Shown: piece after piece, positions 26,244-35,177 of the stretch
Layout: the number at the start of each line of letters is the position of its first letter
Position numbering within the stretch: position 1 is the stretch's first letter
Source: Ruegeria profundi
Lineage (GTDB): Bacteria > Pseudomonadota > Alphaproteobacteria > Rhodobacterales > Rhodobacteraceae
Reading direction: 5' to 3'
Length of the DNA stretch: 64,000 bases
Assembly (NCBI RefSeq): GCF_001507545.1
Contig: NZ_LQBP01000002.1
Location: 62,001-126,000, forward strand
Made by a program: the position numbers and the translations under genes
Notes under the pieces: generated by a model
Database searches by the model: none
The model's input: the letters and a program-made list of their open reading frames with translations, nothing else
What the model was told of the DNA's origin: nothing

Positions 26244-27001
26244 TGACCCAAGACGAAGCTTTCCTGCAGTTTCTGCTGAGAATGGGTGACAACACGCTCA
26301 TCCTTGGTCATCGCGTGAGTGAGTGGTGCGGCCATGCGCCAGTACTCGAAGAAGATATCGCGCTGGCCAACACCGCGCTGGACCTGATCGGCCAAACCCA
26401 AATGTGGTTGGGCCTTGCCGGTGAAGTAGATGGTGGCCAAAGCGCGGATGATCTGGCGTTCCTGCGCGATGCTTGGGATTTCCGCAACGTTCTGATGGTC
26501 GAGGTTCCGAACGAAGATTTCGGCCGGACCATGATGCGTCAGTTCCTGTTTGATGCGTGGCACTCGATCATGCTGGGGCGTCTGATCAAATCGTCAGACG
26601 AACGCGTTGCAGCAATTGCGGCCAAGGCCAGCAAAGAGGTTGCGTATCACCTGGAACGCTCAAGCGATACGGTTGTCGGATTGGGCGACGGAACAGCTGA
26701 AAGCCATGATCGGATGCAAGCGGCGCTGGACTACCTGTGGCCTTACGTTGGTGAGATGTTCGCCAGCGACGAGATCGACGCCGAGATGGCAAAGGCAGGC
26801 ATCGCGCCTAACCCTGCCGATCTGCGCGCCGAGTTTGACGCTTTGGTCCAGCGGGTATTGGCGGATGCAACGCTCACGATCCCGGAAAGCGAATTTGCAC
26901 ACAAGGGCGGGCGCAACGGGAAGATGCATACTGAACATCTGGGGCACTTGCTGACGCAGATGCAGTGGCTGCAACGCGCCTATCCCGGCGCAAGCTGGTA
27001 A
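26243..27001 (+). CDS. paaC: Phenylacetyl-CoA epoxidase structural subunit PaaC
   Basis: A 252-residue ferritin-like protein paired with PaaA but without a full metal site. It begins AFLQFLLRMGDNTLILGHRVSEWCGHAPVLEEDIALANTALDLIGQ, which is typical of PaaC, and carries QFLFDAWHSIMLGRL and EVAYHLERSSDTV. The ATG at 26243 shares a base with the paaB stop (TGATG); a GTG one codon earlier is less likely. Seven bases separate it from paaD. Confidence 0.96.
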   Translation: MTQDEAFLQFLLRMGDNTLILGHRVSEWCGHAPVLEEDIALANTALDLIGQTQMWLGLAGEVDGGQSADDLAFLRDAWDFRNVLMVEVPNEDFGRTMMRQFLFDAWHSIMLGRLIKSSDERVAAIAAKASKEVAYHLERSSDTVVGLGDGTAESHDRMQAALDYLWPYVGEMFASDEIDAEMAKAGIAPNPADLRAEFDALVQRVLADATLTIPESEFAHKGGRNGKMHTEHLGHLLTQMQWLQRAYPGASW

Positions 27002-27007
27002 GCCAAA

Positions 27008-27469
27008 ATGAACCAGGTGCCGACAGACAAGATCTGGGAATGGCTGGATGCCGTTCCGGACCCCGAAATTCCGGTCATCTCAGTGGTTGATCTGGGTATT
27101 GTGCGCGATGTCTGCTGGGATGGTGGCACGTTGAAGGTGTCGGTCACACCGACCTATTCCGGCTGCCCGGCGACGTCCGTAATCAGCATGGACATCGAAA
27201 CGGCGCTGCGGGATCACGGGATAAAGGATCTGCGGATCGAAACCAGTATCTCACCCGCGTGGACGACCGATTGGCTGAGTGAAAAAGGCCGCGCACGGCT
27301 TGAAGAATATGGCATCGCCCCGCCGCAACCGGCGGGCGGTCCGGAACGTTGCCCACATTGCGGCAGCAAGGCGGTTGAGAAGGTCAGCCAGTTCGGCTCG
27401 ACCCCGTGCAAGGCGCACTGGCGGTGTACCGACTGTCTTGAACCTTTCGACTATTTCAAGTGCATCTGA
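27008..27469 (+). CDS. paaD: Phenylacetyl-CoA epoxidase assembly protein PaaD
   Basis: A 153-residue protein with an N-terminal MIP18/DUF59 domain (LDAVPDPEIPVISVVDLGIVRDV, VTPTYSGCPAT) and a C-terminal zinc-ribbon with CPHCG and CTDC pairs. PaaD is thought to help mature the iron centres of the epoxidase system. It sits between paaC and paaE, with 13 bases to the paaE start. Confidence 0.95.
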   Translation: MNQVPTDKIWEWLDAVPDPEIPVISVVDLGIVRDVCWDGGTLKVSVTPTYSGCPATSVISMDIETALRDHGIKDLRIETSISPAWTTDWLSEKGRARLEEYGIAPPQPAGGPERCPHCGSKAVEKVSQFGSTPCKAHWRCTDCLEPFDYFKCI

Positions 27470-27482
27470 GGAGGAGCACCGG

Positions 27483-28556
27483 ATGGCACGTTTCCACGAC
27501 CTGAAGGTCACCGATATCCACAAAACGATCCGTGATGCGGTGGTTTTGACGCTGGAGCCCGTGAACGGTGCGGCGGAAGAATTTGATTTCACCGCTGGTC
27601 AATACCTGACATTCCGCCGCGATTTTGATGGCGAGGAACTGCGCCGGTCCTACTCGATCTGTGCGGGCAAAGACGATGGCGTATTGCAGGTCGGCATCAA
27701 GCGGGTCGAGGGCGGGGCTTTCTCAGGCTGGGCAAACACAGAACTGAGCGTCGGAGATATCGTACAGGCCATGCCGCCGATGGGCAGTTTCCACGCTCCG
27801 ATCGATGCGAGCGCCGAAAAGAAGTATCTTGGTTTTGCCGGAGGTTCGGGCGTCACACCTGTTTTGTCGATCCTCAAAACGACCCTCGCGCGGGAACCCC
27901 AATCACAGTTTACGCTGATCTATGCCAATAAAGGCATCAACACTATCATGTTCCGGGAAGAGCTGGAGGACCTAAAGAACCTCTACATGGGTCGTTTCAA
28001 CGTGATCCATATTCTTGAGACCGATGCGCAGGACATCGACCTTTTCACAGGGTTGGTCACACAGGAAAAATGCGCAGAATTGTTCAAACACTGGGTCGAT
28101 ATCGACAACGTCGACACGGCCTTTATCTGTGGCCCCGAGCCGATGATGCTGGGCATTGCCGCAGCCCTTCGCGAACACGGGCTTGATGACAGTCAGATCA
28201 AATTCGAACTGTTTGCCAGCGCTCAGCCGGGTCGCGCAAAACGCAAGACAAGTTCGGCGGATGCTGACAGGAAAGACAATCAGACCAATGCATCCATTAC
28301 GCTGGATGGGTCTACGCAGTCGCTGACGATTCCCAAGAACCTGTCCATTCTGGATGCCGCTTTGGAAAATGCAATGGATGCTCCTTATGCCTGCAAGGCG
28401 GGTGTATGTTCGACCTGTCGCTGCAAGGTGCTGGAAGGAGAGGTCGAGATGATCGCCAATCACGCGCTTGAAGACTACGAAGTTGAGAAAGGCTATGTGC
28501 TGAGCTGCCAGGCCTATCCCGTAACAGACCGCGTGGTCGTGGATTATGATCAGTAG
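27483..28556 (+). CDS. paaE: Phenylacetyl-CoA epoxidase reductase PaaE
   Basis: A 357-residue electron donor for PaaA. The FAD domain has LRRSYSICAG, the NAD(P) domain has GFAGGSGVTPVLSIL and FICGPEPMM, and the C-terminal plant-type 2Fe-2S ferredoxin has CKAGVCSTCRC with the fourth Cys in LSCQAYP. The start at 27483 follows GAGGAGGAGC; the same frame stays open upstream through paaD, but that stretch is not PaaE-like. A Ser/Lys/Asp-rich linker joins the reductase and ferredoxin domains. Confidence 0.96.
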   Translation: MARFHDLKVTDIHKTIRDAVVLTLEPVNGAAEEFDFTAGQYLTFRRDFDGEELRRSYSICAGKDDGVLQVGIKRVEGGAFSGWANTELSVGDIVQAMPPMGSFHAPIDASAEKKYLGFAGGSGVTPVLSILKTTLAREPQSQFTLIYANKGINTIMFREELEDLKNLYMGRFNVIHILETDAQDIDLFTGLVTQEKCAELFKHWVDIDNVDTAFICGPEPMMLGIAAALREHGLDDSQIKFELFASAQPGRAKRKTSSADADRKDNQTNASITLDGSTQSLTIPKNLSILDAALENAMDAPYACKAGVCSTCRCKVLEGEVEMIANHALEDYEVEKGYVLSCQAYPVTDRVVVDYDQ

Positions 28557-28569
28557 AGGAGAGGCCGAC

Positions 28570-29340
28570 ATGACCGACACTATGACCCTCGACAGCTATC
28601 TTGCCGCAGGTGGCGTGCTGACCAACCCGTCGAATGTACCGCCGCGTTATCGCGCTGAGCTGATGAAACTGATGGCAACTTTTGTAGACAGCGAACTGGC
28701 CGGGGCTGCAGGCTTTGCTGACATCATAAATCTTGGGCCGGGGATCAAAGAACGTATCGCTGCGGCCAAGATCGTGCTTGAGAAAACGGACCATGCACAC
28801 CGTGTTCTGAACATCATGGGAGAGTTCGGAGCAGACACGGACCGGTACGCCAACCATCATCCCTGGACGGCGCGGCTAGGCCGCGATGCGGATATCGGAG
28901 CGACACGTTCCGAGCATGACATGCGTTTGGCCGTATTCAACTATCCTTTCTCGGGCTGGACGGACGCTGTGATCATGAACTTACTCATGAGCCGAGCCGT
29001 AGCTGAACAATTGGCCGAGTACTCAACGATTTCCTATCAACCCCTGGCCGAAGCGTTCCGTTCGATTGCCCCAAACGAAGCGCACCACGGCGATTTGGCC
29101 CTGGAAGGCGCGACGAAGCTGATCGAAAACGGCGAAGACCAGCATATGCAGGACTCGGTGAACTACTGGTGGCCTCGCGTCGCAGTGTCTTTCGGAGGCG
29201 ACGATCCGAAACGGTTCGAGTTTTTGAAATCTCTTGGCCTGCGGCGGAATAAAAACAGTTCCTTGCGAGATCGCTGGAGCCAGACAATGGCTGAAACGCT
29301 AAAGAGCTTGCGAATGAAAACGCCCGAACAGAACGTATGA
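28570..29340 (+). CDS. Extra ferritin-like protein of the PaaA/PaaC family
   Basis: A 256-residue protein with recognisable similarity to the phenylacetic-acid-catabolism ferritin family but distinct from PaaA and PaaC in this operon. Candidate metal ligands are the Glu in FVDSELAG, Asp and His in EKTDHAHRVLN (DxxH where PaaA has ExxH), and Glu/His in NEAHHGD (a full ExxH). It therefore could hold a diiron centre, unlike PaaC. GAGGAGAGG precedes the ATG 13 bases after the paaE stop, so it is in the same operon. Its reaction is unknown: a second oxygenase subunit with another substrate, or an accessory of the epoxidase. Confidence is high for the gene and moderate for the family. Confidence 0.82.
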   Translation: MTDTMTLDSYLAAGGVLTNPSNVPPRYRAELMKLMATFVDSELAGAAGFADIINLGPGIKERIAAAKIVLEKTDHAHRVLNIMGEFGADTDRYANHHPWTARLGRDADIGATRSEHDMRLAVFNYPFSGWTDAVIMNLLMSRAVAEQLAEYSTISYQPLAEAFRSIAPNEAHHGDLALEGATKLIENGEDQHMQDSVNYWWPRVAVSFGGDDPKRFEFLKSLGLRRNKNSSLRDRWSQTMAETLKSLRMKTPEQNV

Positions 29341-29476
29341 ACAGATAGGACTCGGGCCAGTCCGCAAACTAAGACGACAGGCCCGATTACGCAGGAAATA
29401 CAGAAAGGCGGTGCCTTCCTACCCTCGGGCTCGGGGGTGTTTCTGTGCGAAAATTGACGGGCAAATCGAAAAGAGG

Positions 29477-29665
29477 TCAGCTTTTCTTTGCAGCCTCCAG
29501 CGCCTGTTTCAGTGTTTCCCGCTCTCCGATGTGATTGGACAGGATAAGGATGAGACGAGAGTTCAGCGCCTCGCTTTCCTCATCCGACAACCCTTCATGC
29601 GCGGCAATGAGGTCTGCGTAAAAATCATCCGGTGAATACAGGTTGGGTTCAGTAATCAGGGGCAT
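29477..29665 (-). CDS. DUF2783-type small protein
   Basis: A 62-residue protein reading ITEPNLYSPDDFYADLIAAHEG near its start and ending in LKQALEAAKKS. It matches my memory of DUF2783, a family found beside FAD-dependent aromatic hydroxylases. GAAAGGAAT precedes the ATG, which is four bases after the stop of the FAD monooxygenase, so it is the last gene of the homogentisate operon. It is acidic and helical, with no membrane segment. A helper or inhibitor of the adjacent monooxygenase is a guess. Confidence 0.78.
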   Translation of the reverse strand: MPLITEPNLYSPDDFYADLIAAHEGLSDEESEALNSRLILILSNHIGERETLKQALEAAKKS

Positions 29666-29669
29666 CGGC

Positions 29670-31295
29670 TTATTCCTTTCCGCAGGCTTTCCGGACTGCT
29701 GAACGCAGTGCATCCTCGTCGTATTCACGCCAGCGCGCCGTGACATGCTGATCAGGGCGGATGAGATACACCGCCTGGCTCTCCGAACCAAGGTAGCGTT
29801 CCGCCAGAGCGCCAGTAAGATCATCAGTGGTGTTCAGGGATACGCTTCTGACGTTGATCCCGTCGATATCGACGCTGTTCGGGACATCGGTGTTGATCGC
29901 CAAAATTGCAAAGTCATTTCCAAGCTGATCAAGCAGGAAGCCATGACCAACCGGCGCGTCTTTGCATGGAGACCCCACCCGGGACGTAACAGGACCTCCG
30001 GGAAGATCGTCTGCACCATTCAATGGCGAGTGATCATAGGTGCAAGGCACTGACAAACGTCCCGAATTCACCAGAGGCCGCGCAAATGTATAGCGTTCTG
30101 CAAGATTGAGGACAGCATCCCGAAAATTCTTGCTCACCTTTGATTTCGGAGTGATGAAATCGGTTGATCGGGTCGAATTCAGGATGTTTTCATCCGCGCC
30201 GTAAATCCGTTCGTCATCATAGGTGTCCAGCAGACTTTCCGGGGCTTTGCCCGAGATCACAAGCCCAAGCTTCCAACCAAGGTTATCGACGTCCTGAAAC
30301 CCGGAATTCGCGCCACGCGCACCGAAGGGCGACACTTGATGCGCGGCATCACCAGCGAACAGAACACGCCCATGGCGGAACTTGTCCATGCGGCGGCACT
30401 GGAAGGTGTAAATAGACGACCAGACCATTTCATAGTCAACATCATCGCCCAGCATCGCATCCAGCCGCCTGCGGATGTTTTCCTCTTTCAGTTCCTCTTT
30501 GCGGTCGACATCCCAGCCGATCTGGAAGTCAACGCGCCATACGTCGTCGGGTTGTTTGTGCAGAAGGGTCGAGGCGCCGGACTTGAAGTATGGTTCGAAC
30601 CAGAACCAGCGTTCTGTAGGAAACTCGGTACTCTTCATCTTGATGTCGGCAATCAGGAAACTGTCCTGAAACACCCGGCCTTCAAAACCCAGACCAAGCA
30701 TGTCACGCGTTGGGGAACCAGCGCCATCGCAGGCGATCATCCAGTCCGCCTCAAGCTGATATGCCCCGTCTGGGGTGTCGACGGAAAGAACGACATGGTC
30801 GTCTTTCACATCTATGGCATCGACCCGGTTCTTGCCACGGATCTCGATCGGTGCGCCTCGTTCCTGTTCAGTGCAAATGGCGTCGAAAATGAACTTTTCA
30901 AAGTATGGCTGCTGAAGGTTGATGAATGCAGGGTTGCGATGTCCGGATTCGGGCAACAGGTTGAATTCGTAAACCTGCCGGTCATCCTGAAATACTTTTC
31001 CGACGTTCCAGACCACTCCTTTGTCGAGCATGGGTGCGCCGCAACCATAGCGGTCTGCGATTTCCAACGTCCGCTTGGCAAAGCAGATGGCACGGCTGCC
31101 CATGCCTATTCCTTCGTGGTCGTCCAGAACCAATGCCGGGATGCCCTGCCGACCGAGATCAAGCGCTGTGGCCAGACCGATAGGGCCACCACCAACGATG
31201 ACGACCGGGTGTCGCACCGCATCAGGCTTGTCCTGATCCTTGGACTTTTTATACGGGTAAAGCTTGAAGGCGAGGGAATATCGGTCTTGAAACAT
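29670..31295 (-). CDS. FAD-dependent aromatic monooxygenase (MhpA/UbiH-like)
   Basis: A 541-residue class A flavoprotein hydroxylase. The GxGxxG loop is VVIVGGGPIGLATALDLGRQ (about 31-50), the DG motif is WMIACDGAGSPTRDMLG, and the GD motif is VLFAGDAAHQVSPFGARGANSGFQD. The C-terminal thioredoxin-like part is typical of MhpA-size enzymes. It would hydroxylate an aromatic acid with NAD(P)H. Placed with hmgA and fahA, the simplest product is homogentisate or a precursor, for example from 3- or 4-hydroxyphenylacetate, but the substrate is inferred. No 4-hydroxyphenylpyruvate dioxygenase is in the window. Confidence 0.9.
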   Translation of the reverse strand: MFQDRYSLAFKLYPYKKSKDQDKPDAVRHPVVIVGGGPIGLATALDLGRQGIPALVLDDHEGIGMGSRAICFAKRTLEIADRYGCGAPMLDKGVVWNVGKVFQDDRQVYEFNLLPESGHRNPAFINLQQPYFEKFIFDAICTEQERGAPIEIRGKNRVDAIDVKDDHVVLSVDTPDGAYQLEADWMIACDGAGSPTRDMLGLGFEGRVFQDSFLIADIKMKSTEFPTERWFWFEPYFKSGASTLLHKQPDDVWRVDFQIGWDVDRKEELKEENIRRRLDAMLGDDVDYEMVWSSIYTFQCRRMDKFRHGRVLFAGDAAHQVSPFGARGANSGFQDVDNLGWKLGLVISGKAPESLLDTYDDERIYGADENILNSTRSTDFITPKSKVSKNFRDAVLNLAERYTFARPLVNSGRLSVPCTYDHSPLNGADDLPGGPVTSRVGSPCKDAPVGHGFLLDQLGNDFAILAINTDVPNSVDIDGINVRSVSLNTTDDLTGALAERYLGSESQAVYLIRPDQHVTARWREYDEDALRSAVRKACGKE

Positions 31296-31337
31296 CGTCG
31301 TACCTACCTTGCAGAATATGGCTGAGATGATCTGGGA

Positions 31338-32288
31338 TCACCCTTGCAGTTGTTCCCACATTTCGAGATCCCGTTTGTCGGTCCAGATGCGTGGGTGCCA
31401 GATACCGCGCGCTTCGTCATATGCGCGCGAGACGTTGAACGGCAGGCAGTGTTCGTAGATGGCGTAGTCTTTGAACTTGGGGTCGCAGGCATCGCGGACC
31501 GCGTCCCAAGCGTCTTTCAGACTGCCGCCTTTCATGGCCACCTTCTTGGCGGGTTCATAGGTTGAATTGACGAAGTCGCGGGTGCTTTCGATCGCGCGCT
31601 CGACCGCCTCTTTGCCGATCAGCGCACCGCCGCGGCCCGGGGCAATGGCGTCGACGTCATAGGCTTTGATATTGTCCAGCGTCTGACCCCAATCTGAAAA
31701 GTAACCGTCGCCGCAATAGCAGGCCGAATGGTCCTCGACGATATCGCCGGTAAACATAACATTCTGGTCGGGCACATGGATCACTGCATCGCCTGCCGTA
31801 TGGGCGCGGCCGATCTGTTTGATATCGACGCGGCGGTTGCCGAGATAGACAGTCATGCTGTCGCTGAAGGTGGTGGTCGGGTAGGTCAGACCCGGAATGC
31901 TTTCATGGCCCTCAAACAGGCGCGGGAAGCGTTGAAATTCGCTGTCCCAGTCTTCCTGCCCGCGCTCAACAACCATCGAACGGGCAACATCGGACATGAT
32001 CACTTGCTGTGCGTTGTAGGCCGAGGCCCCCAGTACGCGCACTGCGTGGTAGTGAGTCAGCACGAGGTGGCTGATCGGCTTGTCGGTAACCTCGCGCACC
32101 TTCTCGATCACTTTATTTGCCAGACGTGGGGTGGCCTGAGCTTCGACAATCATGACGCTGTCATCGCCGATGATGACGCCCGAGTTCGGGTCGCCTTCGG
32201 CAGTAAAGGCCCACAGGCCATCGCCGATCTCATCAAAGGTGATTTTCTTTTCGGTCAGGTCGCCTTGCGACGCAAATGCCTTTGCCAT
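31338..32288 (-). CDS. Metallo-beta-lactamase-fold hydrolase with one degenerate metal site
   Basis: A 316-residue MBL-fold protein. The motif that is normally HxHxDH reads H79-Y-H81-A-V-R-V, keeping the first two His and losing the Asp-His pair. The third-motif His163 (GRAHTAGDA) and the bridging Asp182 (MFTGDIVEDH) are kept, while the last motif reads PGRGG instead of PGHG. Site 1 is therefore intact and site 2 appears lost. It lies between fahA and the FAD monooxygenase in one operon, suggesting a role on an aromatic or quinonoid intermediate, perhaps a lactone or thioester. The reaction is unknown. Confidence 0.88.
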   Translation of the reverse strand: MAKAFASQGDLTEKKITFDEIGDGLWAFTAEGDPNSGVIIGDDSVMIVEAQATPRLANKVIEKVREVTDKPISHLVLTHYHAVRVLGASAYNAQQVIMSDVARSMVVERGQEDWDSEFQRFPRLFEGHESIPGLTYPTTTFSDSMTVYLGNRRVDIKQIGRAHTAGDAVIHVPDQNVMFTGDIVEDHSACYCGDGYFSDWGQTLDNIKAYDVDAIAPGRGGALIGKEAVERAIESTRDFVNSTYEPAKKVAMKGGSLKDAWDAVRDACDPKFKDYAIYEHCLPFNVSRAYDEARGIWHPRIWTDKRDLEMWEQLQG

Positions 32289-32374
32289 GTGGTTTTATCC
32301 TTCTGACGTTGCGCCGGTGGTTGGATCGCGAAGCCTCCGGCGTGGGTATTCTTGAAACGCGTATAATCAGACCG

Positions 32375-33631
32375 TCATCTGCCGTATGGATCGTCGAGCG
32401 CCGGCAGAACCTGCCCTGTGCAGTCACCGAACCCGATTGTGTAGCCATCGCCTTTGGCTGCGCCTGACAGGGTCAGGGTATCGCCGTCTTCGATGAAGCT
32501 GCGGGTCTCGCCGGTGTCGAGTGTAATCGGCTCCTTGCCTCCCCAGCTGAGTTCCAGAAGGGACCCCCGGTTTTGCTTTTCCGGGCCGGAAATCGTGCCG
32601 GAGCCCAGCAGATCGCCGGTATTCATCGGGCAGCCGGATGTGGTGTGATGGGCCAATTGCTGCGCCGCCGAGTAATACATTTCATTATAGTTGGTCCGGG
32701 CAATGGTTGTCGCTGCCTTTCCCTTGGGGGCTATCGTGATCGACAGGTCGATGTCATACAGCATCGGGCCGCAATCTTGCAGGTGATCCAGCAACTCGAA
32801 CTCCCGCGCAGGGGTGTCGCAGCGGAACGGCTCAAGCGCAGCTTTGGTCACGATCCAGGGGCTGATTGAGGTTGCGGTGGCCTTGGCTTGAAACGGCCCC
32901 AGCGGCTGGTATTCCCAGGCCTGAATGTCACGGGCGGACCAGTCGTTCAGCAGCACGTATCCAAAGATGTTGTCGTCGGCTTGCTGAACCGAGATCGGAC
33001 CATCAGACGGGGTACCAACGATGGCGCCCATCTCAAGTTCAATGTCGAACCGCTGCGACGGAGCAAATCGGGGCAGTGCGTCGTTTGGTCCCTTCAACTG
33101 ACCCCAAGGCCGGCGAATATCCGTGTCCGAGACAACCACCGATGAGGCTCGCCCGTTGTAGCCGATCGGTATATGCAGCCAGTTTGGCGGCAGCGCGTTT
33201 TCCGGACCGCGAAACATTGTGCCGACATTCTGGGCGTGATGACGACCCGCGTAGAAATCAGTGTATTCGCTGACCGCGAAGGGCATATGCATCTCGGCAT
33301 CGTCTTGTGCGACAAGCAAGGGCTCAACTCTAGTTTGGTCTTCCGAGCCTTCTGCCAACAGGCTTGTCAGCCGGTCTCGCAACGCGGTCCAGACAGCCGG
33401 GCCTTCTTCCATCAACGGGTTCCAGAAGGGCAGATCGAACAGGGGTTCGTCGCTCAGCGCAATCAGACCTTCGGCCTCGGCAGCGCAGACGTCCAGGATC
33501 ATGTCGCCAATGGCCACACCGCAACGCGGCTCGGCACCTTCGGTCGAAAACACCCCATAGGGCAGGTTGTTCAGGGGAAAAGGATGGGCCGCATCATTGG
33601 CTGAGGTCAACCAGGATTTCATCAAAGGCAT
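32375..33631 (-). CDS. fahA: Fumarylacetoacetase
   Basis: A 418-residue fumarylacetoacetate hydrolase, the last step of the homogentisate pathway (fumarate plus acetoacetate). The N-terminal SH3-like domain (NLPYGVFSTEGAEPRCGVAIGDMILD) is followed by the FAH domain with DFYAGRHHAQNVGTMFR, FDIELEMGAIVG, YVLLNDWSARDIQAWEYQPLGPF and GSGTISGPE, all FAH landmarks. The ATG at 33631 follows AGGAAA; a second ATG three codons in is possible. It is 55 bases after hmgA. Confidence 0.97.
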   Translation of the reverse strand: MPLMKSWLTSANDAAHPFPLNNLPYGVFSTEGAEPRCGVAIGDMILDVCAAEAEGLIALSDEPLFDLPFWNPLMEEGPAVWTALRDRLTSLLAEGSEDQTRVEPLLVAQDDAEMHMPFAVSEYTDFYAGRHHAQNVGTMFRGPENALPPNWLHIPIGYNGRASSVVVSDTDIRRPWGQLKGPNDALPRFAPSQRFDIELEMGAIVGTPSDGPISVQQADDNIFGYVLLNDWSARDIQAWEYQPLGPFQAKATATSISPWIVTKAALEPFRCDTPAREFELLDHLQDCGPMLYDIDLSITIAPKGKAATTIARTNYNEMYYSAAQQLAHHTTSGCPMNTGDLLGSGTISGPEKQNRGSLLELSWGGKEPITLDTGETRSFIEDGDTLTLSGAAKGDGYTIGFGDCTGQVLPALDDPYGR

Positions 33632-33686
33632 TATATTTCCTGACTTTTAGCACGAGAGCGGGACTCTTCGATGCCGTCATGTTGCA

Positions 33687-35042
33687 TCACTTCTTTCCGG
33701 GCGTGCCGTCGAATTTCTTTTCAATATCCGTCCAGCAATCGATGTAATCGTCCTGAAGCGGCGCCTCTTTCGCAGCAAACCCGGTGAGGTGCTGCGGGAA
33801 GCGCGTTTCGAACATGAACGACATGGTGTTGTCGAGCTTGTCCGGCCCTAGATTGGCATTTGATGCCTTCTCAAAGGCTTCTTTGTCCGGCCCATGTGGA
33901 AGCATCATGTTGTGAAGGCTCATACCGCCCGGAACGAAGCCCTGAGGTTTCGCGTCATACTGGCCGTATATATTGCCCATCAACTCGGACATGATGTTCT
34001 TGTGGTACCATGGCGGGCGGAAAGTGTCTTCCATCACCATCCAGCGCTCACGAAATAGGACAAAGTCAATATTGGCTGTGCCGGGATGGCCCGAAGGCGC
34101 GGTGAGGACGGTAAAGATCGACGGGTCCGGATGGTCAAAAAGGATCGCTCCGACCGGGCAATAGGCACGCAGATCGTATTTGTACGGCGCATAATTACCG
34201 TGCCAGGCCACGACGTCCAGCGGGCTTTGATTGATCTTGGTGACGTGGAACTGGCCGCACCACTTCATTGTCACGGTCGAGGGGACTTCGCGGTCTTCAT
34301 AAGCGGCCACCGGGGCCTTGAAATCGCGCGGGTTGGCCATGCAGTTGGCCCCGATCGGGCCGCGACCGGGAAGTTCGAATTTCTGGCCGTAGTTCTCGCA
34401 GACAAAACCCCGGCAAGGACCTTCCAGCACCTCGACCCGGTAGACAAGGCCGCGCGGGATTATCGCTATCTCTTTCGGTTCTACGTCAATAATCCCCAGC
34501 TCGGTCGCAAAGCGCAGGCGGCCTTCCTGCGGAACAACCAGCAGCTCGGAATCGGCCGAGAAGAAATAGTCGTCCACCATAGACGTGTTGACCAGATAGA
34601 CATGGCTGGCCATGCCCACCTGCGTGTTCACATCGCCTGCCGTGGTCATTGTGCGCATGCCTGTCACCCAGGTCAGCGGCTTATCCGTGTGTTCTACCGG
34701 GTCCCACCGGTACTGACCCAAAGAAATGACATCCGGATCAATACAGGGGGCCGATTTCCAATAGGGCAGGTCAATCTTTTCGTATCGATGCGAGTGCTTG
34801 ACCGATGGGCGAATGCGATAGCACCAGGTGCGCTCAGGCGGATTGGCGGTAAAAGCCGTACCGCTGAGTTGTTCGCCGTACAGGCCATAGTTACATCTTT
34901 GCGGGCTGTTCATTCCGATTGGCAATGCGCCGGGCAGGGCCTCGGTCTCAAAATCATTTGCCCAACCGGGCATGTAGCCCTTGGAAATAGCGTTTCCATC
35001 ATCGGCGACAGTCAATCCGCTGTGTTTCATGAGTTCGTTCAT
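33687..35042 (-). CDS. hmgA: Homogentisate 1,2-dioxygenase
   Basis: A 451-residue non-haem iron dioxygenase that opens the homogentisate ring to maleylacetoacetate. Iron ligands are visible in [16 protein letters not shown] (His and Glu), and the signature [20 protein letters not shown] follows. The N-terminal [23 protein letters not shown] is diagnostic. The start at 35042 follows GGGAGATC; longer in-frame starts upstream enter the operator region. It is the first gene of the minus-strand homogentisate operon and is controlled by MarR-type operators immediately upstream. Confidence 0.97.
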   Translation of the reverse strand: MNELMKHSGLTVADDGNAISKGYMPGWANDFETEALPGALPIGMNSPQRCNYGLYGEQLSGTAFTANPPERTWCYRIRPSVKHSHRYEKIDLPYWKSAPCIDPDVISLGQYRWDPVEHTDKPLTWVTGMRTMTTAGDVNTQVGMASHVYLVNTSMVDDYFFSADSELLVVPQEGRLRFATELGIIDVEPKEIAIIPRGLVYRVEVLEGPCRGFVCENYGQKFELPGRGPIGANCMANPRDFKAPVAAYEDREVPSTVTMKWCGQFHVTKINQSPLDVVAWHGNYAPYKYDLRAYCPVGAILFDHPDPSIFTVLTAPSGHPGTANIDFVLFRERWMVMEDTFRPPWYHKNIMSELMGNIYGQYDAKPQGFVPGGMSLHNMMLPHGPDKEAFEKASNANLGPDKLDNTMSFMFETRFPQHLTGFAAKEAPLQDDYIDCWTDIEKKFDGTPGKK

Positions 35043-35088
35043 CTGGATCTCCCACTCACTCGATTCGGTAGATTTTGAGCTTGCGGTA

Positions 35089-35138
35089 AATATTTGTTGC
35101 ATTTGCAACGTTGTCAATATTTTTGTTGCAGATGCAAC
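35089..35138. promoter_or_regulatory. hmgA promoter with two MarR-type operators
   Basis: Two perfect inverted repeats of the form GTTGC-N4-GCAAC occur at 35096-35109 (GTTGCATTTGCAAC) and 35125-35138 (GTTGCAGATGCAAC), centres 29 bases apart, about three helical turns. On the minus strand TTGACA (35117-35112) lies 17 bases before AATATT (35094-35089). Operator 1 thus falls in the spacer of the hmgA promoter and operator 2 just upstream of it. The same half-sites recur before the second marR at 36717-36730. Confidence 0.85.
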
Positions 35139-35177
35139 GAATTTCTGACTTCAATAGCTTCGAAAGGATATCGATGC

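Noticed and set aside
27279..27482. N-terminal extension of the paaE frame through paaD
   Set aside because: The extension is Arg/Ala-rich and overlaps conserved PaaD; GAGGAGGAGC before 27483 sets the real start.
29341..29476. Terminator between the paa and homogentisate operons
   Set aside because: CGGGCC and GGCCCG are present, but they are far apart and no clean stem with a T-run can be drawn.
30336..31325. A 329-codon plus-strand frame opposite the FAD monooxygenase
   Set aside because: The FAD, DG and GD motifs on the other strand are unambiguous; the plus frame has none.
34086..35078. A 330-codon plus-strand frame opposite hmgA
   Set aside because: hmgA is certain from its iron ligands, and the opposite frame has no motif or start signal.
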